Shown: piece by piece, positions 15,328 through 26,196 of the stretch | Position numbering within the stretch: the first letter of the stretch is position 1 | Layout of the letters: each line of letters starts with the position of its first letter | DNA from: Eudoraea chungangensis | GTDB lineage: Bacteria; Bacteroidota; Bacteroidia; Flavobacteriales; Flavobacteriaceae | NCBI RefSeq assembly: GCF_029360665.1 | Contig: NZ_JARDUB010000001.1 | Coordinates: 558,001-622,000, forward strand | Reading direction: 5' to 3' | Length of the DNA: 64,000 nucleotides | The notes under the pieces: generated by a model | Told to the model about the DNA's origin: nothing | The model's database searches: none | What the model saw: the letters and a program-made list of their open reading frames with translations, nothing else | Translations under genes and position numbers: made by a program

Positions 15328-18300
15328 GTGTCTTCTAATCCTTTTAGAATATATAATGCCTCGGCTGGCTCCGGAAAGACCTACCAACTTGTCTCTGAAT
15401 ATCTATATATAATACTCTCTTCAAACAATTCCTTTAATTTTGATCAAATTTTGGCTATCACTTTTACCAATAAGGCAGCCAATGAAATGAAATCTAGAAT
15501 TCTAGAGCGCTTGTTTGAATTTAGTTCATCAGAAATTCTTGACAATTCAAATGAACTTTTTAAAACGCTTTCTGAGGCGCTTGAATTAGAACCAATTGTG
15601 CTGCACAAAAGAGCAAAAAAAACGCTTAAACTTATTCTCCATAATTATGCTTTCTTTGATATTTCTACTATAGACAAGTTTAACTTTCGTCTTTTGCAAA
15701 CATTTGCTAAAGACCTTAAGCTTCCGCCAAATTTTGAGGTGGTCCTTGACCAGGAACTTCTTCTTACAGAGGCCGTGGAAAGGTTAATAAACAAGGCAGG
15801 GAGTGATAAAACCCTGACTGCATTTCTCGTAAATTTTGCTGCCGAAAAAATTGACAATGATAAAAGCTGGGATATTTCTTACGACCTTAACCTCGTTGGG
15901 AAGCTACTTTTTGACGAAAAACAGCTGGCCCACTTAAATAGGATTAAGAATACAACAATTAAGGACTTTCAGACTTATATAGAAGTCTTTAACAAATCTA
16001 TCGGCCAACTCGAAAATGACATGACCTTTGAGGCTCAACAATCCCTTGAACTTATAAATTTTTGTGGAGTGCCATTGGAGGCCTTTAACCGTGGAACACT
16101 TCCAAAACACTTTAGATACATAGTTCAAAAAGAATACGGAGTAAAAAAGCTGTATGGTAATAGCTTACTCCAATACTTCCAAGAAGGAAGACTATTAAAG
16201 AAAGCCTTCCAATTCCCGGACCCTAATACGGAAATGTTGCTTTATAATAAATATCTCCGTATAAAGGAAATATTTTATCGAAGACTATTCTTAAAAAATG
16301 CCTATCAGAACATTGTACCCCTTACTCTCCTAAAGGAAATTCAACATGAAATAGACTTAATACAACAAGAAAGAGATCAAATCTCCATTGGGTTTTTTAA
16401 TGAAATCATCTCGAAGGAAATACAAAATCAGCCGGCCCCATATATTTACGAAAGATTAGGGGAAAAATACAGGCACTATTTTATTGACGAATTTCAAGAT
16501 ACCTCTACCATGCAATGGTCTAATCTCATTCCTTTGATAGAAAATGCCATGCAAAGCGCAGACCATCTCGGCAAAGTGGGTACCCTTATACTCGTTGGGG
16601 ATCTCAAACAAGCCATCTACAGATGGAGAGGAGGGGAGGCCGAACAATTTCTTAACCTTATAAATAATGAAGAAAATCCATTTGTTGCGACACCCGTGGT
16701 TAGCTCATTAGATACTAACTATAGAAGTAGAAAAAACATTATAGCTTTTAACAATGATTTTTTTCAATGCATCTCTACTTCACTATTGAATAAGGAATAT
16801 GCAAAGTTATATTTTGACGGAAATAAGCAATTAAATTATGGGAAAGAAGGAGGCTTGGTTCAGATCAGCTTTTTAGAACAACTTCCTGAAGAAAAGGATA
16901 TTATTTTCTGTGCTACCGTTTTAGATTCTATTTTGCAATCCGTAAAAGAGTCCTATAGCTATTCGGATATGTGTGTCTTAACGCGGACTAAAAATCAAGG
17001 TGTGCAAATAGCCAATTATTTAGTGGATAACAATATTCCGATAATTTCTTCAGAAACCTTGCTCCTTAAAAACAACCGAAAAATCCTCTTTCTAATAAAT
17101 CTGATAAACTTTGTTTTATCTCCAAATGATTACTCCAGAGCGTTTGAAATATTAGAATTCCTGTCCGAACGGAAACATCATAAACACAAATTTATTAGCC
17201 AATACCTGCGCCACCTAGACCATTTTCTAAAAATGGAATATGGATTTAATTCTTTCCTTTTCAAACAAAATACACTCTTTGACAGTCTTGAAATCGTTAT
17301 TAAAAAAATGAACTTAGCACATAGTTCGGATGCTTACTTAAACTATTTCATGGAACTAGTTTTAGAAGTGGAGCAGAAAGATGATCCTTCTATTTTTACT
17401 TTTTTAAAGGAATGGGAAAAAGTGAAGGAAAGAATAAGCATCGTTGCTCCGGAAAGTATTAATGCGGTTCAGATAATGACCATACACAAATCCAAAGGTT
17501 TAGAATTTCCAGTTGTAATTTATCCTTTTGCCAGCTCAAAAATATTTGATTCTAAAGAAGGCTATCTGTGGATGCCCATTGATGAAATTGACCCCAAAAA
17601 AGAATTTCTTATATCTTATAAAGCGGAGGTTGAAAATTATGGAGACTATCCTTCTCTGTTATACAATTCTGAGAAGAGCAAACTTCAACTAGATGCCTAC
17701 GACTTGTTATATGTTGCACTAACAAGAGCTATAGACAAATTGGTTATCCTAACAGAAGAGAAAAAAAATGTTCAAGCCGAAGGAGAACTAAAAGATTACG
17801 GAGATTTGTTCATAAACTTCCTTAAAAATAAAATGCTCTGGAACAGTAGTCAAAACACCTATATATTTGGCAATTTTAACGGCCCAAAAACAAATAATAA
17901 AGTACTTCTGTCCCAAAACTTCGTCCCATACTCTCTGACCAATAAGGATTCTAATCGTTTTAAAATTATCACGAAAAATGCTACGGAATGGGATACTATA
18001 CAAAATGATGCAATAGAACGAGGGAACTTGGTTCATTATGCTTTAGGACTAATCCACACAAAAAAGGATATTGATTCAGCCATCCATCATCTCGTAAAAA
18101 AGAAACCTCTGCTTAAGGAAGATATATCAGATTTACGGGAAACGCTCTATAAAATAGTGGAACACCCCTTGTTGAAAACCTATTTTTCATCAAATGTCAC
18201 CATTAAAAACGAAAGTGAAATAATAACTGAAAATGGGTTAATTTTGCGGCCAGATCGAATTGTGATTCAAAATAATAAAGTGAGTGTCTTAGACTATAAA

Positions 18301-18432
18301 ACAGGCAAAAAATATACGAAATATAAAGAGCAACTCTATCAATACGCAGATACCTTAGTGCAAATGGGTTACGAGGTAGAAAATAGAATACTAATCTATA
18401 TTGGAGATAAAATAATTACAGAATTCTTATAA
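15328..18432 (+). CDS. AddA/RecB-like UvrD-family helicase with C-terminal PD-(D/E)XK nuclease
   Basis: A 1034-residue recombinational-repair helicase-nuclease. The N-terminus carries Walker A ([12 protein letters not shown]), then [12 protein letters not shown] (motif Ia), the Walker B segment [28 protein letters not shown] (motif III) and [13 protein letters not shown] (motif V) with [15 protein letters not shown] (motif VI). The last 80 residues hold a RecB-type nuclease: [16 protein letters not shown] and [10 protein letters not shown]. The start is a GTG at 15328; no earlier start exists and residues 5-20 are the conserved P-loop region. Its likely partner, the AddB-like protein, is encoded 2.7 kb downstream, with kbl and the ompA-like gene between them. 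Confidence 0.9.
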   Translation: MSSNPFRIYNASAGSGKTYQLVSEYLYIILSSNNSFNFDQILAITFTNKAANEMKSRILERLFEFSSSEILDNSNELFKTLSEALELEPIVLHKRAKKTLKLILHNYAFFDISTIDKFNFRLLQTFAKDLKLPPNFEVVLDQELLLTEAVERLINKAGSDKTLTAFLVNFAAEKIDNDKSWDISYDLNLVGKLLFDEKQLAHLNRIKNTTIKDFQTYIEVFNKSIGQLENDMTFEAQQSLELINFCGVPLEAFNRGTLPKHFRYIVQKEYGVKKLYGNSLLQYFQEGRLLKKAFQFPDPNTEMLLYNKYLRIKEIFYRRLFLKNAYQNIVPLTLLKEIQHEIDLIQQERDQISIGFFNEIISKEIQNQPAPYIYERLGEKYRHYFIDEFQDTSTMQWSNLIPLIENAMQSADHLGKVGTLILVGDLKQAIYRWRGGEAEQFLNLINNEENPFVATPVVSSLDTNYRSRKNIIAFNNDFFQCISTSLLNKEYAKLYFDGNKQLNYGKEGGLVQISFLEQLPEEKDIIFCATVLDSILQSVKESYSYSDMCVLTRTKNQGVQIANYLVDNNIPIISSETLLLKNNRKILFLINLINFVLSPNDYSRAFEILEFLSERKHHKHKFISQYLRHLDHFLKMEYGFNSFLFKQNTLFDSLEIVIKKMNLAHSSDAYLNYFMELVLEVEQKDDPSIFTFLKEWEKVKERISIVAPESINAVQIMTIHKSKGLEFPVVIYPFASSKIFDSKEGYLWMPIDEIDPKKEFLISYKAEVENYGDYPSLLYNSEKSKLQLDAYDLLYVALTRAIDKLVILTEEKKNVQAEGELKDYGDLFINFLKNKMLWNSSQNTYIFGNFNGPKTNNKVLLSQNFVPYSLTNKDSNRFKIITKNATEWDTIQNDAIERGNLVHYALGLIHTKKDIDSAIHHLVKKKPLLKEDISDLRETLYKIVEHPLLKTYFSSNVTIKNESEIITENGLILRPDRIVIQNNKVSVLDYKTGKKYTKYKEQLYQYADTLVQMGYEVENRILIYIGDKIITEFL

Positions 18433-18439
18433 CGAAAAC

Positions 18440-19633
18440 ATGTACGGTAAAATTGAAGAACATTTAAAAAAAGAATTAGCCGCTATTGAAGCTGCAGGTC
18501 TATTCAAAGAAGAGAGAATAATTACTTCACCCCAAGGCCCAGAAGTAACTTTGGCCGACGGAAAAAAAGTATTAAACTTTTGCGCCAATAACTATCTTGG
18601 ACTTTCTTCCCATCCGGAAGTTATAAAAGCAGCTATAAAAACCCTAGAAAGTCATGGATTTGGCATGTCTTCTGTAAGATTTATTTGTGGTACACAGGAC
18701 ATTCACAAAGAACTGGAAAATAAAATTGCAGAATTCTATGGAACAGAAGATACTATTCTTTATGCAGCTGCTTTTGATGCGAATGGAGGCATTTTTGAAC
18801 CACTTTTAGGTGCAGAAGATGCTATCATATCAGATTCTCTTAATCACGCTTCTATAATTGATGGAGTAAGGCTCTGTAAAGCAAAGCGATACAGATATGC
18901 CAATGGAGACATGGAAGCTTTGGAAGCGCAATTAATGCAGGCAGACCAGGACAATTCTCGATTTAAGATTATTGTTACAGATGGTGTCTTTTCCATGGAT
19001 GGATTATTGGCCCCCCTTGATAAAATTTGTGATTTGGCAGATAAATATGATGCATTGGTCATGATTGACGAATGTCATGCCACTGGCTTTATAGGCGACA
19101 CCGGGAAAGGAACCCTGGAAAAAATGGGTGTGATGAATAGAATCGACATTATTACAGGCACGCTCGGTAAAGCTTTGGGAGGCGCAATGGGTGGGTATAC
19201 AACTGCCAAAAAAGAAATTATTTCCATGCTTAGACAAAGGTCCAGGCCCTATTTGTTTTCAAATTCCTTGGCGCCTAGCATTGTGGGCGCCTCCATAAAA
19301 GTTTTTGAAATGCTTCAAAACGATACGGCACTCAGAGATCAGTTAGAATGGAATACTAACTATTTCAAAAGCGGTTTAAAAGAGGCCGGATTTGATATAA
19401 TAGACGGGGATTCGGCCATAGTTCCAGTAATGTTATACGATGCTAAGCTATCACAGAAAATGTCCAACTTGCTGTTAGACAAAGGTATATATGTTGTAGG
19501 TTTCTTTTTTCCCGTAGTACCAAAGGGAAAAGCAAGAATTAGAGTGCAGCTTTCAGCGGCCCATACACAGGCTCATTTAGACCTCGCCTTAAAGGCCTTT
19601 ACGGAAGTAGGACAATTGTTAAAAATTATATAG
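18440..19633 (+). CDS. kbl: Glycine C-acetyltransferase (2-amino-3-ketobutyrate CoA ligase)
   Basis: PLP enzyme that splits 2-amino-3-ketobutyrate with CoA into glycine and acetyl-CoA in threonine breakdown. The 397 residues match the alpha-oxoamine synthase family: [45 protein letters not shown], and the PLP-lysine segment [16 protein letters not shown]. Without a neighbouring tdh, serine palmitoyltransferase- or BioF-like activity cannot be fully excluded, but the residues fit Kbl best. It starts 7 bp after the AddA-like gene and is probably co-transcribed with it. Confidence 0.92.
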   Translation: MYGKIEEHLKKELAAIEAAGLFKEERIITSPQGPEVTLADGKKVLNFCANNYLGLSSHPEVIKAAIKTLESHGFGMSSVRFICGTQDIHKELENKIAEFYGTEDTILYAAAFDANGGIFEPLLGAEDAIISDSLNHASIIDGVRLCKAKRYRYANGDMEALEAQLMQADQDNSRFKIIVTDGVFSMDGLLAPLDKICDLADKYDALVMIDECHATGFIGDTGKGTLEKMGVMNRIDIITGTLGKALGGAMGGYTTAKKEIISMLRQRSRPYLFSNSLAPSIVGASIKVFEMLQNDTALRDQLEWNTNYFKSGLKEAGFDIIDGDSAIVPVMLYDAKLSQKMSNLLLDKGIYVVGFFFPVVPKGKARIRVQLSAAHTQAHLDLALKAFTEVGQLLKII

Positions 19634-19680
19634 GAAGCGTATTTTCCTTACAAAAGAGCATAAAAAAATAGGAAATTGAT

Positions 19681-19711
19681 TTTGTTAATAATTTTTAACA
19701 ACTTACATTTG
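19681..19711 (+). promoter_or_regulatory. Promoter of the OmpA-like gene
   Basis: TTTG (19681-19684), a 19-nt spacer and TACATTTG (19704-19711): a textbook Bacteroidetes promoter with no mismatch, 35 nt before the ATG. It fits strong expression of an abundant outer-membrane protein. Confidence 0.75.
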
Positions 19712-19746
19712 CAGCTAAATAAACACTTAAACTTAAAATTTTGAAC

Positions 19747-21111
19747 ATGAAACAGCTTAGCAGATTATTTGTTGTTGGCCTACTTGTATTGGGGTTTAAC
19801 AGCTTACAAGCGCAAGACGAGGATAATCCTTGGCAGATTAGTTTTGGAGTCAATGCAGTTGATTTTTATCCTACGAGTGATCTTAGCTCTTGGGGTAATG
19901 AATATTTCAATGTAAACGACCACTGGAATATTTTGCCTTCTCTCTCTTATGTTGGTATTAGCCGATCCATAGGAGATGGTCTCTCGGTTGGCGTTAGAGG
20001 TTCTATAAACCGTATTGATAAATTTGGAGACGTTGAAGTTCCTGACTTGTCTTATTATGGATTAGACGGAACTATCAAGTACAACTTCATCAATCCTAAC
20101 GACATGGAAGGTTTCTTCTCTGTAGTAGACCCATTTGTTGAAATAGGTGGTGGTTATACTTGGGTAAGCGATATAGGAGCTGGTACAGTAAATGGAGGTG
20201 TTGGTATGAACGTATGGTTCAGCGAGCAAGTTGGTCTTACTTTACAATCTTCTTATAAGCACTCTTTTGAAGATTACTTAAATTCTCATTTCCAGCACAT
20301 GTTAGGTATTGCCATTAAATTTGGTGGTACAGATACTGACGGTGATGGTATTTACGACAAAGATGATGCTTGTCCTGAAGTACCTGGTTTAGAGATTTTC
20401 AACGGTTGTCCTGATTCTGACGGAGACGGTATCGAAGATAGCAAGGACAGATGTCCTAACGATGCAGGTCCTAAAGAATTCAACGGATGTCCTGATTCTG
20501 ACGGAGACGGTATCCCAGATATTGATGATGCTTGTCCAAATGAAGCTGGCTTAGCTGAATTAAACGGATGCCCTGATGCAGACGGAGATGGTATTGCTGA
20601 TAAAGATGATGAGTGTCCTAACGAAGCAGGTCCTGCTGAGAATAATGGATGCCCATGGCCAGATAAAGACGGTGACGGAATATATGACAAAGATGATTTA
20701 TGTCCTGATGTTCCTGGTGTAGTTGCTAACAGAGGTTGTCCAGAAATTACTGAGGCAGTTAGAAAAACATTAAATGACTACGCTAAGACTATTTTATTCG
20801 ATACAGGTAAAGCTTCTATCAAAGAGCGTTCTGCTGAAGTACTACAAAACATTGTAGGTATCTTAAATGAGTACTCTTGGGCTAAGTTTACTATCGATGG
20901 TCATACAGACAGTGTAGGTAGTGAAAGCTTAAACCAAAAACTTTCTGAAGAAAGAGCTTACTCTGTAATGAATTACTTAATCGAAAACGGAGTTGCTTCT
21001 AACAGACTGAAGGCTGCTGGTTATGGAGAATCTAGACCAATTGCAGACAATAAGACTAGTTCTGGAAGAAAAACAAACCGTAGAGTTGAAATTAACTTAG
21101 TAAAAGAATAA
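19747..21111 (+). CDS. OmpA-family outer-membrane protein with thrombospondin type 3 repeats
   Basis: A 454-residue envelope protein. A signal peptide (residues about 1-23, ending LQAQ) leads into an eight-strand-like beta-barrel. Four to five calcium-binding TSP3 repeats follow (about 195-330), each a DxDGDGI..DxDD.CP unit. The OmpA C-terminal peptidoglycan-binding domain closes the protein: [35 protein letters not shown], and RRVEI. It probably anchors the outer membrane to the cell wall. ATG 19747 is preferred over an in-frame TTG at 19741 because it gives a normal signal peptide. A terminator follows. Confidence 0.93.
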   Translation: MKQLSRLFVVGLLVLGFNSLQAQDEDNPWQISFGVNAVDFYPTSDLSSWGNEYFNVNDHWNILPSLSYVGISRSIGDGLSVGVRGSINRIDKFGDVEVPDLSYYGLDGTIKYNFINPNDMEGFFSVVDPFVEIGGGYTWVSDIGAGTVNGGVGMNVWFSEQVGLTLQSSYKHSFEDYLNSHFQHMLGIAIKFGGTDTDGDGIYDKDDACPEVPGLEIFNGCPDSDGDGIEDSKDRCPNDAGPKEFNGCPDSDGDGIPDIDDACPNEAGLAELNGCPDADGDGIADKDDECPNEAGPAENNGCPWPDKDGDGIYDKDDLCPDVPGVVANRGCPEITEAVRKTLNDYAKTILFDTGKASIKERSAEVLQNIVGILNEYSWAKFTIDGHTDSVGSESLNQKLSEERAYSVMNYLIENGVASNRLKAAGYGESRPIADNKTSSGRKTNRRVEINLVKE

Positions 21112-21131
21112 TTATAACTCACATAAATAGT

Positions 21132-21162
21132 AAAAAGCCTCGCAAATGCGAGGCTTTTTTTA
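21132..21162 (+). terminator. Intrinsic terminator after the OmpA-like gene
   Basis: A GC-rich stem AAGCCTCGC / GCGAGGCTT with an AAAT loop and a run of seven T, ending 10 nt before the next start codon. The A run at the 5' side also permits termination on the other strand. Confidence 0.85.
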
Positions 21163-21171
21163 TTTTTATAC

Positions 21172-23925
21172 ATGCGTAGTTTTTTACATCAAGTGACTTC
21201 TGATTTATGGGACAAACATGGTTCCTTCGAGAATGTCACTATGATTGTTCCCAGTAAAAGAGCAGGGACCTTTATAAGGGATGGAATCCCTGATATAACT
21301 AAGAAGACGGTCTTCGCTCCAGAGATTTATAGTATCGAATCCTTTGTTGAATTAATAGCTAATCTCAGTCTAAGTACCCAGACTATATTACTATTTGAAT
21401 TATATGAGGCACATCTCTCTGTAAGCAAAGACTCTTCAGAATCTTTTGCTACATTTTCAAGATGGTCTACAAGTATTTTACAGGACTTTAATGAAATTGA
21501 TCGTTATTTAGTTCCTGCCAAGGATCTCTTCGACTCCTTAGGCTTTATAAAAGAAATTGAGCTTTGGTCGCTAGAATCCAATTCCGTCAAACTAGTACAA
21601 GATTATTTAGAGTTTTGGAAGGGACTTTTTAAGCTATACGAGGTCTTTACTGCCAATCTGAAAAGGAAAGGCTTAGGCCATCAAGGTCTTCTCTATCGAG
21701 AGGCTATTGCCCAATTAGACGGGTTTCTTGAACAAAATGCTACCACTAACTTTATATTCGTTGGTTTTAATGCCTTAAATAAAGCAGAAGAAAAACTAAT
21801 TAATACTTTTTTAGCAACAGGCAATGCGGATATTTATTGGGACTTAGACAATAGTTTCTTAGAAGATCCTATTCATGATGCAGGATATTTTATACGACAT
21901 CATTTTGAAAATTGGAAATTTTACCAAGAAAACATTCCTAAGGGGATAAGCCATCACTTTAGAACTCCCAAAAATATTCAAATTATAGGAGTCCCCAAGA
22001 AAGTAGCTGAGGCCAAACTTGTTGGAAGTCTTGTTAAGGAATTATCGACTTCTTTTCCTAATCGCCTCCACAGTACGGCAATTGTTTTAGGTGATGAAAG
22101 CTTATTAAATCCCCTGCTTAATTCCCTGCCAAGTACTCCCGAAAAGGTAAATATTACCATGGGTTATCCTTTAAATAAAACCTCTCTAACTGGGCTGTTT
22201 CATTCTCTATTTGAACTTTACATATCTCTTGATCCTAAGGGCTGGTATCACAAAAATTTACTCGGTGTTCTCTCACATCCCGCAATACAAGATGGATTGG
22301 TATTAGATTCTGGCAATTCTTCCGCAGATGTTATAAATAGCATTAAAAAAGAAAATGCCATCTATATAAATCCTCAACGGTTGGTGAAATTAATGCCAGA
22401 TGCATCTCCCATAGTGAAACTAGTGTTTTCAGGAGCTAATAGAAGTCCGAAAGGTTTTATAAGAATGCTGCTTGGCCTTATTAATATTTTAAAAGCAAGC
22501 TTCGAACAACGTAACAATGACCTAGGACTAGAATACTTATTTAAATATAATGAGATATTTAAGGAATTGGAAGTACTACTTTTTGAATATCCCTATATAA
22601 ATGATCTAAAATCTTTACACAGTCTTTTTAAAGAACTTATAAGCTCTGAGAGTGTAGATTTTTTAGGAGAGCCCTTGGATGGCCTGCAAATAATGGGCAT
22701 GCTTGAAAGTAGAAATTTAGACTTTGAAACTGTGGTTATTACCTCAGTAAATGAAGGATTCCTCCCCTCAGGAAAAACGAATACGTCATTTATTCCTTTT
22801 GATTTAAAACGTCGTTTTGGTCTTCCAACTTATAAGGAAAAGGATGCCGTTTATACTTATCATTTCTACCGGCTCTTACAACGGGCCAAAAATATACATC
22901 TGCTATACAATACAGAGGCAGACGTTGTAAAGGGAGGAGAGAAAAGTAGATTTATTCCACAATTAATTATGGATGAATTTCATGGCAATAATGTGTCCCA
23001 AGAGTTAAGAATGCCAGAAATAATTACTTCGACAAAACCAGAGCTTAAAATTGAAAAAGATGCGAACGTAATAGATGCAATTAGCTTGTACTTCGCAAAA
23101 GGATTGTCACCTTCTTCCTTAAGCAACTACATTAAAAATCCTATTCAATTTTATAAAGAAAAGATCCTTGGTATTAAAGAAACTACAGAAATTGAAGAAA
23201 CAATTGCCTTTAACACCCTAGGCACAGTAATTCATAATGTACTCGAGAAAATTTACGCACCGTTTATTGATAAAAACATAGAAATAGAACTTCTATTATT
23301 GCAGCTAAAAGAAGTTAAACGACTAGTACAAATTGAATTGCTTAAATTTTTTAAAGAAGACACCATTAAAAGTGGAAAAAATCTTATTGCATCCAGAATT
23401 ATCGAAAAATATATAAAACGTTTTATACGGTCCGAAATAGCAGACCTCAAGCATAACACTATAAAGATTCTTGCATTAGAAGAAGAGTTGTCTTATACGT
23501 TTAAAATAAATGGTAAGCAACAAGAAATAAAACTAAAAGGGATAATTGACAGGGTAGATGAGCGAAATGGGATTAAAAGAATATTGGACTATAAAACTGG
23601 AAAAGTAAGCCCTGTAGAGGTTGAAATTACTTCCTGGGAAGATCTAAGGACTAAAGTAGAGCGTGCAAAGGCTTTACAAGTATTGTGTTATTCCCTACTT
23701 TATATGAGAAACTATCCAAAAACGAAAAGCCTTCAAACTGGGATAATTCCCATTAAACAAAAAGCTTTGCAACCTTTTCTATTTTGTCAAAAATCTTCGG
23801 CGAGAAGCAGGGATAAAAACCATACAGTTACCGAAACTACTTTGAGTGACTTTGAAATTCAATTGAAAGAAATTATAAAGGAAATAGCAGATCCAAGTAT
23901 CCCATTCGTGAACTTAGAAAACTAG
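21172..23925 (+). CDS. AddB-like protein with PD-(D/E)XK nuclease
   Basis: A 917-residue protein of the type that pairs with AddA. The N-terminus (VTMIVPSKRAGTFIRDGI) resembles the degenerate helicase core of AddB, and LDFETVVITSVNEGFLPSG is a helicase motif-like segment near residue 525. The C-terminal nuclease is intact: LKGIIDRVDERNG, RILDYKTGKVSP and QVLCYSLLYM. The iron-sulfur cysteines found in Bacillus AddB are not evident. Together with the AddA-like protein it would process double-strand breaks for RecA loading. The start codon lies 10 nt after a terminator, so it probably has its own promoter or relies on readthrough. Confidence 0.82.
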   Translation: MRSFLHQVTSDLWDKHGSFENVTMIVPSKRAGTFIRDGIPDITKKTVFAPEIYSIESFVELIANLSLSTQTILLFELYEAHLSVSKDSSESFATFSRWSTSILQDFNEIDRYLVPAKDLFDSLGFIKEIELWSLESNSVKLVQDYLEFWKGLFKLYEVFTANLKRKGLGHQGLLYREAIAQLDGFLEQNATTNFIFVGFNALNKAEEKLINTFLATGNADIYWDLDNSFLEDPIHDAGYFIRHHFENWKFYQENIPKGISHHFRTPKNIQIIGVPKKVAEAKLVGSLVKELSTSFPNRLHSTAIVLGDESLLNPLLNSLPSTPEKVNITMGYPLNKTSLTGLFHSLFELYISLDPKGWYHKNLLGVLSHPAIQDGLVLDSGNSSADVINSIKKENAIYINPQRLVKLMPDASPIVKLVFSGANRSPKGFIRMLLGLINILKASFEQRNNDLGLEYLFKYNEIFKELEVLLFEYPYINDLKSLHSLFKELISSESVDFLGEPLDGLQIMGMLESRNLDFETVVITSVNEGFLPSGKTNTSFIPFDLKRRFGLPTYKEKDAVYTYHFYRLLQRAKNIHLLYNTEADVVKGGEKSRFIPQLIMDEFHGNNVSQELRMPEIITSTKPELKIEKDANVIDAISLYFAKGLSPSSLSNYIKNPIQFYKEKILGIKETTEIEETIAFNTLGTVIHNVLEKIYAPFIDKNIEIELLLLQLKEVKRLVQIELLKFFKEDTIKSGKNLIASRIIEKYIKRFIRSEIADLKHNTIKILALEEELSYTFKINGKQQEIKLKGIIDRVDERNGIKRILDYKTGKVSPVEVEITSWEDLRTKVERAKALQVLCYSLLYMRNYPKTKSLQTGIIPIKQKALQPFLFCQKSSARSRDKNHTVTETTLSDFEIQLKEIIKEIADPSIPFVNLEN

Positions 23926-23927
23926 TA

Positions 23928-24641
23928 CTATTTTTTATCCGGTCTACTAGGCCTTACCTCAATTTTACTTGGTAAGGTTCTAGGGTTCATTTGTAATAAG
24001 CCCACTACCAAATCTCCAATATCTTCTGGCTGAATTTTCCAATTATCCTTTTCCGAAGGTTCATTATTATTAAAATGTGTAGCCACAGAACCAGGCATAA
24101 TGGTGGAAACCTTAATGTCGTACTTTCTTAAATCGAGCATTGCCGCCTGGGTAAACCCAACTAGCCCAAACTTAGAAGCATTATATCCTGTCCCTGAAGC
24201 AAAAAAATTTGTTCCTGCCAGACTAGCCAAGGTGATATAATAGCCTTTTGAAATTTTCAATGCTTCTACAGAGGCTTTTAGCGTATAAAAGGCACCACTT
24301 AAATTCGTATTAATCATGGCATCCCAATCCTTTATAGACAATTCGTCAATAGGAGCAAAAACACCAAGCCCGGCGTTGGCAAGCACTAGGTCTACCTGAC
24401 CCCATTTATTTAATACTTCATGTACTGCTTTTTGTTCGTCCTTTGGATTAGACACATCACTTTTTATAAGTAAGATCCTATTTGGTGCGTCAAGTACGGT
24501 TTCTGCCCTTTCTAAACTATCCCAGTTCCTTCCACTAATGGCAACTTTCATACCAGTTTTGAGCAGGCTTTTGGCTACTCCCAATCCTATTCCCTTGGAA
24601 CCCCCGGTTATATAGGCCACTTTGTCTTTTAAATTCTGCAT
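23928..24641 (-). CDS. Short-chain dehydrogenase/reductase (SDR)
   Basis: A 237-residue classical SDR with AYITGGSKGIGLGVA (cofactor loop), LANAGLG and the catalytic YNASK, preceded by an active-site serine/threonine in ITLASLAG. Cofactor-binding SGRNWDS after the second strand suggests NADP. The substrate is unknown; 3-oxoacyl reductase-like or sugar-alcohol activities are typical. It is convergent with the AddB-like gene, with stops 2 bp apart. Confidence 0.88.
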   Translation of the reverse strand: MQNLKDKVAYITGGSKGIGLGVAKSLLKTGMKVAISGRNWDSLERAETVLDAPNRILLIKSDVSNPKDEQKAVHEVLNKWGQVDLVLANAGLGVFAPIDELSIKDWDAMINTNLSGAFYTLKASVEALKISKGYYITLASLAGTNFFASGTGYNASKFGLVGFTQAAMLDLRKYDIKVSTIMPGSVATHFNNNEPSEKDNWKIQPEDIGDLVVGLLQMNPRTLPSKIEVRPSRPDKK

Positions 24642-24651
24642 GTTTACTATT

Positions 24652-24690
24652 TTTTATAAAAAAACCCTTCAAAATAATTAAGAAGGGTTA
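24652..24690 (-). terminator. Intrinsic terminator behind tRNA-Ala
   Basis: On the minus strand, AACCCTTC / GAAGGGTT forms an eight-pair stem followed by a T run. It lies directly after the tRNA and before the SDR gene. Confidence 0.8.
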
Positions 24691-24691
24691 T

Positions 24692-24769
<78 letters not shown>

Positions 24770-24840
24770 TTATTAAGATGTTCAAAGGAAATACATTTTA
24801 ACAAAGATTCAAAGGACTATCTTCGAAAAATTGAGCTTTA

Positions 24841-25638
24841 TTAGTCTTTCTTAACGCTAAGAACCAAAACTGGAATTCTAGCTGAAAACTCGGACTTTAA
24901 AATGGTGTTTTTCTCCCATAACTTCTTAAAAAAACCTCTCTTTCTTCTAAATACGCAAAGCAAATCAGGTTTCGATGTTTGTAATTGCTCTAAAGCCCCC
25001 AAATAAGTGGTTGCATGTTCCGTAACGGAAAGGTGAGAACAGATATTCATTAAAGCCGTATTTATTTTTAAATCTTCATCTGAATACCCTGGAGTTTTTA
25101 CAAGCAGTAAATTTACGGTCGAATTAAACTTTTTCTTAATTTCATTTAACGGCTCTAAAATTCGTCGCTGTTTTAGAATTCCCGATTTAAAAGCTGTCAG
25201 GATAACATTTATTGGTGTAAACTTAGTGCTCCTTGGAACAACCAAAGTGGGAATATCTGTCCTTTTAATAATTCTTCCAGACGTTGGTCCCAAATAGAGT
25301 TCCTCTTGGATGGTATTACACCTAGAAGCTATTATTATTAAATCGATTCCTAATTTCTTATCCAATTCTTTAAGTCCATCTATCAAATCCCCATTGTAGG
25401 TGGTAATTTTCATCTCTATATTCTTGGAATCAACCATTCCTATCAGCTCTTGTAGTCTTTTTTTACTACTCTCTTCCACTTTTTTAGAAACATTTGTCAA
25501 ATCCCCTGCCCCTACTTTTGCTGAAAAAACTTCCATAACGTATATCTTTGATGAAAATTCTGCAGCAAAATCTACTGCATATTGAAGTGTTTCATGAGCA
25601 TTTGGAGAGGTTCCTATTGGCACTAATATATTCTTCAT
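24841..25638 (-). CDS. Universal stress protein, two-domain
   Basis: A 265-residue protein with two UspA-like domains in tandem. The first opens with KNILVPIGTSPNAHETLQYAVDFAAEF and ends with a weak ATP-binding-loop pattern near GPTSGRIIKRTDIPTLVVP. The second begins near INVILTAFKSG and is less conserved. Such proteins bind ATP or AMP and respond to starvation and oxidative stress; a specific role cannot be given. The gene is preceded by the tRNA-Ala gene only on the far side and is probably monocistronic. It is divergent from the GNAT gene. Confidence 0.85.
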   Translation of the reverse strand: MKNILVPIGTSPNAHETLQYAVDFAAEFSSKIYVMEVFSAKVGAGDLTNVSKKVEESSKKRLQELIGMVDSKNIEMKITTYNGDLIDGLKELDKKLGIDLIIIASRCNTIQEELYLGPTSGRIIKRTDIPTLVVPRSTKFTPINVILTAFKSGILKQRRILEPLNEIKKKFNSTVNLLLVKTPGYSDEDLKINTALMNICSHLSVTEHATTYLGALEQLQTSKPDLLCVFRRKRGFFKKLWEKNTILKSEFSARIPVLVLSVKKD

Positions 25639-25686
25639 AAGGACAATGTTTATTTAGATAATTAAAAGCTTAATAAAGATATTCAA

Positions 25687-26187
25687 ATGATTAGACATGC
25701 AAAGATACTGGAAATACCTGACATTCTTAAACTTACAGAGGCCTGTGCCAAAGATATGATTCATAGAGGCATATATCAATGGAACGAAGATTATCCTTCA
25801 AAAGAAATTTTTAAAATTGATATTTCCAGAAATGAATTATTTGTTTTGGAGGAGGACAGAAATATTTGCGGTATAATTGTTTTAACCCCTTTGATGGATA
25901 AAGAATATCGGGATATAATATGGACAACTCCAAATAAGGATAACCTTTATATACATAGACTTGCTGTTTTACCGGAATTACAAGGAAAAGGGAAGGCTCA
26001 ATTATTAATGGATTATGCAGAAAATTTTGGACGAAAAAATAGATACAAATCGATAAGGCTAGATACATTTAGTGAAAACATCAGAAATCAGCGCTTCTAT
26101 GAAACAAGAGGTTATAAAAAACTTGGATCCATATATTTTCCAAAGCAAAGTGAATCTCCATTTTACTGTTATGAACTGGTATTATAA
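25687..26187 (+). CDS. GNAT family N-acetyltransferase
   Basis: 166 residues with the GNAT acetyl-CoA-binding motif A: IHRLAVLPELQGKGKAQLLMDYAE (about residues 94-117, Q/RxxGxG/A form). This is followed by SIRLDTFSENIRNQRFYETRGYKKLG, the usual motif B region. The acceptor substrate is unknown. It ends 9 bp before the MATE gene and probably shares its mRNA. Confidence 0.88.
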   Translation: MIRHAKILEIPDILKLTEACAKDMIHRGIYQWNEDYPSKEIFKIDISRNELFVLEEDRNICGIIVLTPLMDKEYRDIIWTTPNKDNLYIHRLAVLPELQGKGKAQLLMDYAENFGRKNRYKSIRLDTFSENIRNQRFYETRGYKKLGSIYFPKQSESPFYCYELVL

Positions 26188-26196
26188 CTCTCTTAT

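Noticed and set aside
20352-20690. 112-residue minus-strand frame opposite the TSP3 repeats
   Set aside because: A Ser/Pro/Gly-rich shadow created by the repeated Asp/Gly codons on the coding strand.
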